Shown here: piece by piece, positions 16,933-25,756 of the stretch | Layout: each line of letters starts with the position of its first letter | How positions within the stretch are numbered: position 1 is the stretch's first letter | Source: Obesumbacterium proteus | GTDB lineage: Bacteria; Pseudomonadota; Gammaproteobacteria; Enterobacterales; Enterobacteriaceae | DNA length: 64,000 nt | Reading direction: 5' to 3' | Assembly: GCF_001586165.1 (NCBI RefSeq) | Contig: NZ_CP014608.1 | Location: forward strand, 930,001-994,000 | The notes under the pieces: model-generated | The model's database searches: none | Seen by the model: only the letters and a program-made list of their open reading frames with translations | What the model was told of the DNA's origin: nothing | Position numbers and translations under genes: made by a program

Positions 16933-18264
16933 ATGAATACGTTTGAAATTGAACATTTGGTTGAACAATATCCATTGGTTAAACAGCTGATTAACTTAGA
17001 TGAAGTTACATGGTTTAACCCAAATACCACCACGTTGGCTGAGGGGCTTCCTTACGTTGGTTTGACGCAGGACGACGTCGCACAGGCGGAAGCGCGCCTT
17101 AAGCGATTTGCACCATACCTTTGCTTAGCGTTCCCAGAAACGCAAAAAACGCACGGTATTATTGAGTCAGAAGTCGTTGCGATCCCGGAGATGCAGGCTG
17201 CAATAGAACAGCGCTATCAGCAAAAAATTGCGGGTCAGCTGATGCTGAAAAAAGACAGCCATTTGCCTATCTCTGGGTCGATCAAAGCGCGTGGCGGGAT
17301 TTATGAAGTGCTTACCCACGCTGAAAAACTGGCCATTGAAGCGGGAATGCTGTCAGAAGATGACGACTATAGCGTGTTGTATTCCGACAAGTTTCGTCAA
17401 TTCTTTAGCCAATACAGTATTGCGGTAGGCTCTACCGGTAATTTAGGCATGTCGATCGGCATTATGAGCGCAAAACTTGGCTTCAGCGTCAGTGTGCATA
17501 TGTCTGCCGATGCGCGGGCTTGGAAAAAGCAAAAACTGCGTGAGCACGGCGTGAATGTGGTTGAGTATGCGCAGGATTATGGCGTTGCCGTTGCTCAAGG
17601 GCGCAAAGAGGCGGAATCAGATCCTCATTGTTTCTTTATTGATGATGAAAATTCACGCACGCTATTTTTAGGTTATGCCGTTGCCGGTGGGCGTTTACGC
17701 CAACAGTTTAGCCAGATGAATATTCGTGTTGATGCCGAACATCCGCTGTTTGTTTATCTGCCGTGCGGCGTTGGTGGTGGCCCTGGCGGAGTCGCATTTG
17801 GCCTGAAATTAGCCTTTGGCGACAACGTACATTGTTTCTTTGCGGAGCCGACTCACTCACCGTGCATGCTTCTGGGTATTCATACGGGTCTGCATGATGA
17901 AATTTCAGTGCAGGATATTGGGATCGACAATATCACCGCAGCCGATGGTTTAGCCGTTGGACGTGCATCCGGCTTTGTTGGGCGAGCGATGGAGCGCCTG
18001 CTTGATGGTTTGTATACCTTAAGCGATCAGGAAATGTATAACCTGCTGGGGCTTTTAAACCAGCAGCAAGGTATTCAGCTTGAACCTTCGGCGCTGGCGG
18101 GAATGCCGGGAGCGGCACGAGTCTGTGGGGATGCTCAATATCTACAGAGCCACGGATTAGACGCACAGAAAATGCAAAATGCGACTCACTTGGTGTGGGC
18201 GATGGGTGGGGGTATGGTGCCAGCAGATGAGATGGCGAAATATCTCGCGGCGGCGAAAATCTAG
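16933..18264 (+). CDS. dsdA: D-serine dehydratase
   Basis: A 443-residue PLP enzyme that converts D-serine to pyruvate and ammonia. This both detoxifies D-serine and lets it serve as a carbon and nitrogen source. The PLP lysine is Lys118 in ISGSIKARGGIYE, and the phosphate-binding glycine loop is CGVGGGPGGVAFG. Length matches E. coli (442). It is co-transcribed with dsdX under DsdC. In E. coli K-12 the dsd locus is elsewhere; here it lies next to yhhN. Confidence 0.96.
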   Translation: MNTFEIEHLVEQYPLVKQLINLDEVTWFNPNTTTLAEGLPYVGLTQDDVAQAEARLKRFAPYLCLAFPETQKTHGIIESEVVAIPEMQAAIEQRYQQKIAGQLMLKKDSHLPISGSIKARGGIYEVLTHAEKLAIEAGMLSEDDDYSVLYSDKFRQFFSQYSIAVGSTGNLGMSIGIMSAKLGFSVSVHMSADARAWKKQKLREHGVNVVEYAQDYGVAVAQGRKEAESDPHCFFIDDENSRTLFLGYAVAGGRLRQQFSQMNIRVDAEHPLFVYLPCGVGGGPGGVAFGLKLAFGDNVHCFFAEPTHSPCMLLGIHTGLHDEISVQDIGIDNITAADGLAVGRASGFVGRAMERLLDGLYTLSDQEMYNLLGLLNQQQGIQLEPSALAGMPGAARVCGDAQYLQSHGLDAQKMQNATHLVWAMGGGMVPADEMAKYLAAAKI

Positions 18265-18285
18265 TTCTAGCGTGATTAATAGGCG

Positions 18286-18308
18286 AACGGGGCGAATTGC
18301 CCCGTTTC
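18286..18308. terminator. Hairpin between convergent dsdA and yhhN
   Basis: AACGGGGC (18286-18293) and GCCCCGTT (18299-18306) with a 5-nt loop; only a short T stretch follows. A weak terminator for dsdXA is likely. Confidence 0.6.
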
Positions 18309-18337
18309 TATATCTATCTGAGGATTATCAGCGGATC

Positions 18338-18967
18338 TTACAGATACAACGAACGCACAATCAGGAAATGACCGGCAAAATAGCTGGCGGCAATAATGGC
18401 GTCGGCGGCGCGAAAAGTGAAGCGATAACGATTGACCAGCCATACCACGTTCGACAACAGCAACAGCGATGCTCCCACCAACAGCGAGAAACCAAAATCG
18501 GTGCCGCGAGCAAAGTATTGATCGCCTGCCATCCATACCATCAACAGCGTCATCGCAATGTAGGTCACAACCGGCCAGCGCATATCGTCTAAACGCGTCC
18601 AAATGGTGGCTATCAAAGCAATACCGATAACGATTAATACCGCTAACATAGGCAGATAGAACGATACCGTTAAGGCACTGGCGAAGCTGATGGTGTAGAG
18701 AAGATGTGATAAGAAAAACGCCCCAATGGCATACAGCACACGCTCGCGTGGTAGCAATAACAGCGCATCGGCGGCAAGTGTGGCGAGTAGGCCAAGTAGA
18801 ATCAGATAGCCGCTGGCCTGAATATTGGGTGCGCCCCATGCCAGCAAAAGTAGTAACAGCAGGGTGACGGGTTTGAAAACCCAACGTTGCCAGCGCGGGC
18901 CACGGTAGCTGGCATCAACAAATAGCCAGCCAGAAAATAAGACTGCAAGAAAAGCCCAACTCATCAT
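18338..18967 (-). CDS. yhhN: YhhN-family membrane protein
   Basis: A 209-residue protein made almost entirely of hydrophobic helices (about seven or eight). It ends with AADAIIAASYFAGHFLIVRSL, typical of the YhhN/TMEM86 family. Eukaryotic members hydrolyse lysoplasmalogen; the bacterial function is unproven. Length matches E. coli YhhN (208). It is convergent with dsdA. E. coli has yhhN next to yhhM-yhhL-rsmD, and the same neighbours are found here. An overlapping frame at 18276-18884 is a shadow. Confidence 0.88.
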   Translation of the reverse strand: MMSWAFLAVLFSGWLFVDASYRGPRWQRWVFKPVTLLLLLLLAWGAPNIQASGYLILLGLLATLAADALLLLPRERVLYAIGAFFLSHLLYTISFASALTVSFYLPMLAVLIVIGIALIATIWTRLDDMRWPVVTYIAMTLLMVWMAGDQYFARGTDFGFSLLVGASLLLLSNVVWLVNRYRFTFRAADAIIAASYFAGHFLIVRSLYL

Positions 18968-19244
18968 TTATCCTTTTTTAATTAGCAGGTTAATTTTCTG
19001 ATTCTTATGATGCTGACTTCACACCAAGAATAAGAATAAATAGATAGTCACTTATCTTCTGAGTGTAGGGGATCACCGCGGGCGACGACAATCACTTTAC
19101 CTGCTATCGGTGCGGATGAAGTGTAAACAACTTCATGTTATGTTAACCCGCTGTATCCATAGCGCATATGCTGCTTAGCAGGCGTTGTGGTCGCCACAAA
19201 GTTATTGAATTTGAAATTGCCCATTGGCAGTGATGAGGAACGTC

Positions 19245-19565
19245 ATGTCTGGTCAAGCGCCTTTATACCGAATTCAGTTTATGAATAACGGTAAAAACTA
19301 TCAGCTTTACGTGCGTGAAATTGTACAAAGCAACCTGTTTGGTTTTCTCGAAATCGCTGATTTTGTTTTTGATACCCAAAGCGCCGTATTGGTCGATCCT
19401 TCAGAAGAGAAATTGAAGAACGAGTTCTCTGGCGTAGAGCGCAGCTATATTCCTATTCAGGCCGTTATTCGCATTGATGCCGTCACCGAACGCGGCAGTG
19501 CGCGGATCTCTGATTTAGGCGATAATGTCACCGCTTTCCCTTATCTTCCCGGCAAAAAACCATGA
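19245..19565 (+). CDS. DUF1820 family protein
   Basis: A 106-residue soluble protein of unknown function. The start MSGQAPLYRIQFMNNGKNYQLYVREI and the block GFLEIADFVFD are what I recall of the DUF1820 family found in many gammaproteobacteria. ATG 19245 follows GAGGA at a good distance; a TTG seven codons upstream is a poorer choice. It overlaps yhhM by 4 bp (ATGA), so the two are translationally coupled. E. coli K-12 lacks this neighbour. Confidence 0.8.
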   Translation: MSGQAPLYRIQFMNNGKNYQLYVREIVQSNLFGFLEIADFVFDTQSAVLVDPSEEKLKNEFSGVERSYIPIQAVIRIDAVTERGSARISDLGDNVTAFPYLPGKKP

Positions 19566-19921
19566 GTAAACCACCGCTGATATTCGTCGTGATCGTTGCT
19601 GTTATTGTGGTATTTGCGGCCCAACGTTTCATGCAGCAACGCCGTCAAAATGCCATCAACGATGCCGCACCGCTGAGCACGCAGCAGGTTGAAGTGAGCG
19701 CTAAGCGCGAGTTTCCTGCGCCCAATCGGCGTTCACGCCAGCGCGAAGTGATTGCGGGGGAAGATATGCGTTATGAGGTTTATTTCCAGCCGATAATGGG
19801 GGGAAGTGAGCTGAAATTTGTCGTACCGGAAAAAACCTATCATCAGATAGACAAAGGTGCGCGGGGTACACTCAGCACGCAGGGCACGCGCTTCGTAAGT
19901 TTTGAACCACAGGCGCAATAG
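19562..19921 (+). CDS. yhhM: DUF2500 protein YhhM
   Basis: A 119-residue protein with one N-terminal membrane segment (LIFVVIVAVIVVFAAQRFM, residues 6-24) and a small C-terminal domain with EVYFQPIMGGSELKFVV. This is the pattern of the DUF2500 family, to which E. coli YhhM belongs. Its function is unknown. It overlaps the DUF1820 gene by 4 bp and is convergent with yhhL. Confidence 0.85.
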   Translation: MSKPPLIFVVIVAVIVVFAAQRFMQQRRQNAINDAAPLSTQQVEVSAKREFPAPNRRSRQREVIAGEDMRYEVYFQPIMGGSELKFVVPEKTYHQIDKGARGTLSTQGTRFVSFEPQAQ

Positions 19922-19927
19922 CTAAAA

Positions 19928-19945
19928 CCTCCCCTGTAGGGGAGG
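19928..19945. repeat. Solitary short hairpin at convergent yhhM/yhhL
   Basis: CCTCCCC (19928-19934) and GGGGAGG (19939-19945) around TGTA. The AACCTCCCC edge resembles half of the dispersed repeat. No T tract follows on either strand, so it may only block transcript decay. Confidence 0.5.
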
Positions 19946-19962
19946 ATTATTCAGCCAATTTA

Positions 19963-20235
19963 TTATTTCTTCGGCGGAGTATTCTTTTTCTGCCAAGCCA
20001 GCAGCTCAAAAACGCCAAACAGGAAAATGCGTACTTCCTGCCATTTGCCGATCTTAGGCTGGTCTTTGGTTAACGTGGTTTTCAGCATCGTGACCTGTAA
20101 ACCGTGCATCAACACCATAAATACCAGTGCCACGTTCATAAAGATATTCAGCGGGCGAGTGTAAGGATGGATGATGTTAACCAGCATAAATCCCCATACG
20201 CACAGCATGAGCAAGCGGCCAATATTAATTCCCAT
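19963..20235 (-). CDS. yhhL: DUF1145 membrane protein YhhL
   Basis: A 90-residue protein with two or three hydrophobic segments (LLMLCVWGFMLVNII; FMNVALVFMVLMHGLQV) and a lysine-rich end. It matches E. coli YhhL (89) in length and place, directly downstream of rsmD with a 15-bp gap, so the two are co-transcribed. Function is unknown. Confidence 0.87.
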   Translation of the reverse strand: MGINIGRLLMLCVWGFMLVNIIHPYTRPLNIFMNVALVFMVLMHGLQVTMLKTTLTKDQPKIGKWQEVRIFLFGVFELLAWQKKNTPPKK

Positions 20236-20250
20236 TGTGATTTCCTCGAA

Positions 20251-20832
20251 TTATGACGCGCTGCGCGTATATAAACGATAAGCGACCTGACCCGCCACTT
20301 TTTCGCGATGCAATGTCCAGTTCGCGGGCACGTCTGCCGCTGCGCTTTCCGCTTCGGCCTCAACGTAAATAAAGGCTTCATCCGCGAGCCAACCATGTGT
20401 TTCTAACAGCGTAATCGTTTCTGCCAATAGCCCTTTTCTAAAAGGAGGATCGAGAAAAACCACCTGATAGGGCGTACCCGGCTGTGATAACCATTTTAGT
20501 GCATCGGTGTTTTGCACCGTGATTTTATCGGTGCTAATCAGCGTGACATTTTTTTTGAGCTGCGCGGCCACCGTGCGGTCTGCTTCAAGCAGCGTAGCGT
20601 GCTCGGCATAGCGAGAAACGGCTTCAAATCCCAAAGCACCGCTGCCGGCAAAACAATCGAGACAGCGAGCGCCATTTAGCTCGGGAGCCAACCAGTTAAA
20701 CAGCGTTTCACGCACGCGATCCGTAGTGGGACGCAGGCCGGGACTGTCTGGCACAGGAAGTTTTCGGCCACGCCATAGGCCGCCAATGATGCGGATTTGT
20801 CCGCTGGATTGGGATGCAGGTTTTTTTGCCAT
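20251..20832 (-). CDS. rsmD: 16S rRNA m2G966 methyltransferase RsmD
   Basis: A 194-residue SAM-dependent enzyme that methylates G966 of 16S rRNA. The SAM loop is LDCFAGSGALGFEA and the catalytic motif is DPPF (VVFLDPPFRKG), with RIIGGLWRGRKLPVPDSPGLRPTTDRVRETLFNWL-type conserved N-terminal sequence in between. The start is uncertain. ATG 20832 (MAKKPASQSSGQ) aligns with E. coli but has no clear ribosome site; ATG 20877 and TTG 20907 in the same frame would add 15 or 25 residues. It is divergent from ftsY. Confidence 0.93.
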   Translation of the reverse strand: MAKKPASQSSGQIRIIGGLWRGRKLPVPDSPGLRPTTDRVRETLFNWLAPELNGARCLDCFAGSGALGFEAVSRYAEHATLLEADRTVAAQLKKNVTLISTDKITVQNTDALKWLSQPGTPYQVVFLDPPFRKGLLAETITLLETHGWLADEAFIYVEAEAESAAADVPANWTLHREKVAGQVAYRLYTRSAS

Positions 20833-21040
20833 GAATGCGGTATTTTTTGTTTGGGTTGCAGTATTAGACGGTGCCATTACAGGCCAATCTTCATTGTTGC
20901 CGTGCAAGGTAACCGTTTATTGATGGAAATGCCACTTGAAACCCATCGGCATGCATGTTGCGATAAGGGGTTAAGTGATAAACTTGTTCAATTGCAGTTT
21001 ATCAACAATTTTGAATTTCAGGCGGGAGAGTCGTCGCACT

Positions 21041-22912
21041 ATGGCAAAAGATAAAAAACGTGGTTTTTTCTCCTGGTTAGGGTTTGGTCGTCAGGAAGAG
21101 CAGCCGGAAAAGGCGCAAGAAGACGAACAACAAACACCACCAGTGGTAGAAGAAACAGAACAACATCAAGCTGATGCGCCATCAGAGCAGACAACTACGC
21201 CAGAATCGCTGGATGACAAACTGCCTGAGCGTGAATCTGACTATGCGGCCTCAGTGGAAACTCCCGGCGAATGGGATGCCACCGTTGCACCAGAACATGC
21301 CGCTGAGAATCTGCCGTTGGCGGAGCAGCATGCCCAGCGTGAAGCACCAGCTAAAGTATTGGCTGATGAACTGGTTGAAACGACGGAGCATTTAGCGTCA
21401 AGCCACGAGCATCGCCCTGATGCGCAAAGCGCCGAAGTTTTTGCTGAGCAAATTGTAGAGCTTACTCAGGCGCATCACGAAGAAGCGCCTGCGCCGGAAG
21501 CTATCGCTGAACCGGAACAGGCCGAAGCTGAGCATGCGTCAGTTTCCGCTCAGACAACCGCTGAAAATATTATTCATGCCAGTGAACCGCTGGTAAACAA
21601 GCACGATAATCACCACGGTGGCGAGCATCTCGAGCATGATGCGGAAGTGTTTGCCGAACAAGTGATTACGTTGACGGAAGCGGCGCACCCGCATGTTCAT
21701 CAAGAGCCGGTTATTGACGAGCCGTACATCGAAGAGCTGGTTGAGCAAGAAATCGCTGAAGATGATGCGATTAAACATGAGCCGGTGGTGGGTGAATCCG
21801 TTTCCGAGCCTGAGCCTGAAGCTATCGAAGTGATCGCTGAGATTGCGCGTTCAGAAGAAGTTGTCGATCTGGATACCGACGTCGTTGATGAAGCAGATGC
21901 TGACGTTGATGAAATCGATGAGGATGAGTCTCACGCTGACGTGCAGCCAGAAGCTGCGGCGGTTGTGCAGCATGAGCAGGAACGCCCAACAAAAGAGGGT
22001 TTCTTTGCTCGTCTTAAACGCAGCCTGCTGAAAACCAAACAAAATCTGGGTTCCGGATTTTTCGGCTTGTTCCGTGGTAAGAAAATCGACGACGATCTGT
22101 TTGAAGAGCTGGAAGAACAGCTGCTGATTGCCGACGTGGGCGTTGAAACCACCAATAAAATTATTAAATCTCTGACTGAACATGCTAGCCGCAAAGAGCT
22201 CAAAGACGCAGAGTCGCTGTATGGCAAACTGAAAGAAGAGATGGGTGAGATTTTAAGCACCGTTGATAAACCGCTAGACGTCAGCGGCCGCACGCCGTTT
22301 GTTATCTTGATGGTTGGCGTTAACGGTGTGGGTAAAACCACGACGATTGGTAAGCTGGCTCGCCAGTTCCAAGCCGAAGGCAAATCGGTAATGCTCGCGG
22401 CGGGTGACACCTTCCGTGCGGCGGCGGTTGAACAGCTGCAGGTCTGGGGGGAACGCAATAATATCCCCGTGGTTGCACAGCACACCGGCGCTGATTCTGC
22501 TTCCGTCATCTTTGATGCGATTCAAGCCGCCAAAGCTCGTAATATCGATGTGTTGCTGGCAGATACCGCAGGACGTTTGCAGAACAAATCGCACTTGATG
22601 GAAGAGCTAAAGAAAATCGTTCGTGTAATGAAAAAGTTAGACGAAGATGCGCCGCATGAGGTTATGCTGACGATTGATGCGAGCACCGGACAAAACGCGG
22701 TGAGTCAGGCAAAACTGTTTAACGAAGCGGTTGGCTTGACCGGTATTACATTAACCAAGCTGGATGGCACCGCTAAAGGCGGGGTGATCTTCGCCGTGGC
22801 CGATCAGTTTGGCATTCCAATCCGCTATATCGGGGTTGGTGAAGGTATCGAAGATTTACGGCCATTCAAGGCCGACGATTTTATTGAGGCACTTTTTGCC
22901 CGTGAGGATTAA
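21041..22912 (+). CDS. ftsY: Signal recognition particle receptor FtsY
   Basis: A 623-residue GTPase that docks SRP-ribosome complexes at the SecYEG translocon. The C-terminal NG domain holds G1 GVNGVGKTT (about residue 426), DTAGRLQNKSH and TKLDGTAKGG. The N-terminal A domain (about 320 residues) is acidic and much longer than in E. coli FtsY (497 in total). It has a basic start (MAKDKKRGFFSWLGFG) for lipid binding and a duplicated AEVFAEQ-[IV]-x-x-LT segment. ATG 21041 follows GGGAGAG; the frame extends upstream without similarity. First gene of ftsY-ftsE-ftsX. Confidence 0.96.
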   Translation: MAKDKKRGFFSWLGFGRQEEQPEKAQEDEQQTPPVVEETEQHQADAPSEQTTTPESLDDKLPERESDYAASVETPGEWDATVAPEHAAENLPLAEQHAQREAPAKVLADELVETTEHLASSHEHRPDAQSAEVFAEQIVELTQAHHEEAPAPEAIAEPEQAEAEHASVSAQTTAENIIHASEPLVNKHDNHHGGEHLEHDAEVFAEQVITLTEAAHPHVHQEPVIDEPYIEELVEQEIAEDDAIKHEPVVGESVSEPEPEAIEVIAEIARSEEVVDLDTDVVDEADADVDEIDEDESHADVQPEAAAVVQHEQERPTKEGFFARLKRSLLKTKQNLGSGFFGLFRGKKIDDDLFEELEEQLLIADVGVETTNKIIKSLTEHASRKELKDAESLYGKLKEEMGEILSTVDKPLDVSGRTPFVILMVGVNGVGKTTTIGKLARQFQAEGKSVMLAAGDTFRAAAVEQLQVWGERNNIPVVAQHTGADSASVIFDAIQAAKARNIDVLLADTAGRLQNKSHLMEELKKIVRVMKKLDEDAPHEVMLTIDASTGQNAVSQAKLFNEAVGLTGITLTKLDGTAKGGVIFAVADQFGIPIRYIGVGEGIEDLRPFKADDFIEALFARED

Positions 22913-22917
22913 TACGG

Positions 22918-23586
22918 ATGATTCGCTTCGAACAGGTCAGTAAAGCGTATCTGGGCGGGCGTCAGGCTCTGCAAGGCGTAGATTTCCATCTACGTCAGGG
23001 CGAGATGGCGTTTCTCACCGGCCACTCAGGCGCAGGGAAAAGTACCCTGCTTAAGCTGATATGTGGCATTGAGCGCCCAAGCGCAGGACATATTCTTTTT
23101 GGTGGTCATGACATCAGCCGCTTACGGAACTCAGAAGTTCCGTTTCTGCGTCGCCAGATTGGCATGATTTTCCAAGACCATCATCTGTTGATGGATCGAA
23201 CGGTATACGACAACGTGTCGATGCCGCTGATTATTTCAGGCGCCAGCAGCGAAGATATTCGCCGTCGTGTTTCTGCGGCGCTGGATAAAGTGGGTTTATT
23301 GGACAAAGCCAAAAACTTCCCGATCCAGCTTTCCGGCGGTGAACAGCAGCGCGTTGGGATCGCACGTGCGGTGGTTAATAAGCCTGCGGTGCTGTTAGCG
23401 GATGAGCCAACCGGTAACTTGGATGAGGCGCTATCAGAAGGTATCTTGCGCCTGTTCGAAGAGTTCAACCGTGTGGGCGTTACGGTGCTGATGGCAACCC
23501 ATGACATGGGGCTAATTGCGCGCCGTCGTTACCGTATGCTGACGCTCAGTCAGGGACGTATGGACGGAGGTATTTCGCATGGCTAA
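22918..23586 (+). CDS. ftsE: Cell division ATP-binding protein FtsE
   Basis: A 222-residue ABC ATPase that works with FtsX at the septum to activate amidases through EnvC. Walker A is GHSGAGKST, the signature LSGGEQQRVGIARA, and Walker B VLLADEPTGNLD. It lies 5 bp after ftsY and overlaps ftsX by 8 bp. Length equals E. coli FtsE (222). Confidence 0.96.
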   Translation: MIRFEQVSKAYLGGRQALQGVDFHLRQGEMAFLTGHSGAGKSTLLKLICGIERPSAGHILFGGHDISRLRNSEVPFLRRQIGMIFQDHHLLMDRTVYDNVSMPLIISGASSEDIRRRVSAALDKVGLLDKAKNFPIQLSGGEQQRVGIARAVVNKPAVLLADEPTGNLDEALSEGILRLFEEFNRVGVTVLMATHDMGLIARRRYRMLTLSQGRMDGGISHG

Positions 23587-24556
23587 GGCTCCAAATCGTT
23601 CGGCCTCGCGCGCGAAAATGCCGGACAAAGCCAAGGCGCTGCGTGGCGGCTGGCGTGAACAGTGGCGCTATGCATGGGTTAACACGCTGGCTGATATGAT
23701 GCGCCAGCCGTTGGCGACTCTGCTTACGGTGATGGTCATCGCTATTTCACTGACGCTGCCCAGCGTGTGCTATCTGGTCTACAAAAACGTTAGCGAAGCG
23801 GCTTCGCAGTGGTATCCAACGCCGCAGCTAACGGTTTATCTGGATAAAGCGCTCGATGATGACGCTGCCGAACAAGTGATGACGGTGCTGAAAGGCGAAG
23901 AGGGCGTGGATAAAGTTAACTACCTCTCGCGAGAAGAAGCGCTAGGCGAATTCCGCAACTGGTCCGGTTTTGGCGGCGCGCTTGATATGCTGGAAGAGAA
24001 TCCGCTTCCTGCCGTAGCTATCATTACGCCAAAAATGAATTTCGAAAGCAGTGACACCCTCAATACCCTGCGCGATCGCGTGGCGGCCGTGAAAGGGGTT
24101 GATGAAGTTCGCATGGACGACAGCTGGTTTGCGCGTTTGGCTGCGTTAACTGGGCTGGTCGGACAGGTCGCGGCGATGATCGGTATTTTGATGATTGTGG
24201 CTGTGTTCTTGGTGATTGGTAACAGCGTGCGTCTGAGCATATTCAGTCGTCGTGACACCATCAACGTGATGAAGCTGATTGGGGCGACCGACGGATTTAT
24301 TCTTCGACCATTCCTTAATGGCGGCGCGCTGTTAGGCTTTAGTGGTGCAATTCTATCGCTGATTTTGTCTCAGGCGATGGTCTGGCAACTGGGTTCCGCG
24401 GTTGCTAAAGTCGCCTCGGTATTTGGCACCACATTTGTGCTGCATGGTTTAGGCTGGGATGAGTGCCTATTGCTGGTGCTGGTTTCCGCCATGATTGGCT
24501 GGATTGCCGCGTGGCTGGCCACCGTTCAACATTTACGCCGATTTACACCACAATAG
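23579..24556 (+). CDS. ftsX: Cell division membrane protein FtsX
   Basis: A 325-residue ABC permease partner of FtsE, with a cytoplasmic N-terminus, one helix (PLATLLTVMVIAISLTLPSV), a periplasmic domain that binds EnvC in E. coli, and three C-terminal helices. The conserved RREALGEFRNWSGFG-like and SIFSRRDTINVMKLIGATDGFI blocks are visible (here SREEALGEFRNWSGF). It is about 27 residues shorter than E. coli FtsX, mainly at the N-terminus. Overlap with ftsE implies coupling. A 34-bp stem-loop follows at 24572. Confidence 0.95.
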   Translation: MAKAPNRSASRAKMPDKAKALRGGWREQWRYAWVNTLADMMRQPLATLLTVMVIAISLTLPSVCYLVYKNVSEAASQWYPTPQLTVYLDKALDDDAAEQVMTVLKGEEGVDKVNYLSREEALGEFRNWSGFGGALDMLEENPLPAVAIITPKMNFESSDTLNTLRDRVAAVKGVDEVRMDDSWFARLAALTGLVGQVAAMIGILMIVAVFLVIGNSVRLSIFSRRDTINVMKLIGATDGFILRPFLNGGALLGFSGAILSLILSQAMVWQLGSAVAKVASVFGTTFVLHGLGWDECLLLVLVSAMIGWIAAWLATVQHLRRFTPQ

Positions 24557-24571
24557 TGAAATAGTGTTATA

Positions 24572-24605
24572 CTCTTCCCTCGTTGAGTTGCTGACGGGGG
24601 AAGAG
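24572..24605. terminator. Stem-loop after ftsX
   Basis: CTCTTCCC (24572-24579) and GGGAAGAG (24598-24605), with an inner CGT/ACG pairing. There is no T tract, so it may be a rho-dependent or partial terminator or an mRNA 3' stabiliser between ftsYEX and rpoH. Confidence 0.45.
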
Positions 24606-24714
24606 CCATTCTGGTTAAACCCGATACCGGTTCTCCATCCTATACTCCCCCCATCACGTTCCCAATGAGTTCATGCCTGTTGTAGAATTGTGCTAAATTT
24701 ATGCACGCAACATT

Positions 24715-24742
24715 GAACTTGTGGGGTAACTCACGGTCAAAT
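24715..24742 (+). promoter_or_regulatory. Sigma-E (RpoE) promoter of rpoH
   Basis: GAACTT (24715-24720), a 16-bp spacer ending CTCACGG, then TCAAAT (24737-24742). The block TTGAACTTGTGG...TCACGGTC is very like the E. coli rpoH P3 promoter read by sigma-E, so envelope or extreme heat stress should raise rpoH transcription. Confidence 0.7.
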
Positions 24743-24834
24743 TTTGCAGAATCGTGTTAGTGTCCGCGCTGTTATATCGTTAGAATTGCTACGGCGTTAC
24801 TAGTACGGCTGGATTGAATATTGAGAGGGTTTGA

Positions 24835-25686
24835 ATGACCAAAGAGATGCAAACTTTAACCTTAGTTCCTCAAGGTAGCTTGGAAGCTTACGTTCGTGCG
24901 GCCAACACCTATCCGATGCTGACAGCAGAGGAAGAGAAAGAACTGGGTGAACGACTGCATTACGAGGGTGACTTGGATGCAGCAAAACAGCTGATTCTGT
25001 CGCACCTGCGCTTTGTTGTTCATGTTGCCCGTAACTATGCCGGCTACGGGTTGCCGCAGGCAGACCTAATTCAGGAAGGTAACATCGGCCTGATGAAAGC
25101 TGTGCGTCGTTTTAACCCAGAAATGGGCGTACGACTGGTGTCCTTTGCGGTTCACTGGATCAAAGCTGAAATTCACGAATACGTGCTGCGTAACTGGCGC
25201 ATCGTGAAGGTTGCGACCACCAAAGCCCAACGTAAGCTGTTCTTCAACCTGCGTAAAACCAAGCAGCGTTTAGGCTGGTTCAATCAGGATGAAGTTGAAT
25301 TGGTTGCTCGCGAGCTGGGCGTGTCTGAAAAAGACGTGCTGGAAATGGAATCGCGTATGGCCGCGCAGGACATGGCTTTTGACATGTCTAACGACGACGA
25401 TGACAGCTCACCTGCTGCGCCAGTGCTGTTCCTACAGGATAAATCTTCTGATTTCGCCAACGATATCGAAGATGACAACTGGGATAGCCACGCCGCTGAC
25501 AAACTGAGCTTGGCGATGGAAGGCTTGGATGAGCGTAGCCAGCACATTATTCGTGCCCGCTGGTTAGACGACGACAACAAAGCAACGCTGCAAGAACTGG
25601 CCGATCAATACGGTGTGTCTGCAGAACGTGTGCGTCAGCTTGAAAAGAACGCAATGAAAAAACTGCGTGCAGCAATTGAAGCTTAA
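24835..25686 (+). CDS. rpoH: Heat-shock sigma factor RpoH (sigma-32)
   Basis: A 283-residue sigma factor that directs RNA polymerase to chaperone and protease genes. Region 2 is QADLIQEGNIGLMKAVRRFNPEMGVRLVSFAVHWIKAEI, the RpoH box includes QRKLFFNLRKTKQRLGWF, and region 4.2 has VSAERVRQLEKNAMKKLRAAI. In E. coli the mRNA start region (about -20 to +250) is an RNA thermometer; the same stretch here is well conserved, so thermal control is likely. The start ATG 24835 follows GAGAGGG. Length matches E. coli (284). Confidence 0.97.
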   Translation: MTKEMQTLTLVPQGSLEAYVRAANTYPMLTAEEEKELGERLHYEGDLDAAKQLILSHLRFVVHVARNYAGYGLPQADLIQEGNIGLMKAVRRFNPEMGVRLVSFAVHWIKAEIHEYVLRNWRIVKVATTKAQRKLFFNLRKTKQRLGWFNQDEVELVARELGVSEKDVLEMESRMAAQDMAFDMSNDDDDSSPAAPVLFLQDKSSDFANDIEDDNWDSHAADKLSLAMEGLDERSQHIIRARWLDDDNKATLQELADQYGVSAERVRQLEKNAMKKLRAAIEA

Positions 25687-25710
25687 ACTTTAAATGCACG
25701 GCAGTCCGAC

Positions 25711-25739
25711 AAAAGGCGATGCTTGGCATCGCCTTTTTT
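25711..25739 (+). terminator. Terminator of rpoH
   Basis: AAAAGGCGATGC (25711-25722) and GCATCGCCTTTT (25726-25737) with a 3-nt loop, then T. The flanking A run could also make it work for panM on the minus strand. Confidence 0.92.
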
Positions 25740-25756
25740 GTTTGTCATTTTCATCG

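Noticed and set aside
18276..18884. A 202-codon minus-strand ORF overlapping yhhN
   Set aside because: The overlapping frame 18338-18967 has the family sequence and helix pattern; the other is an out-of-frame shadow.
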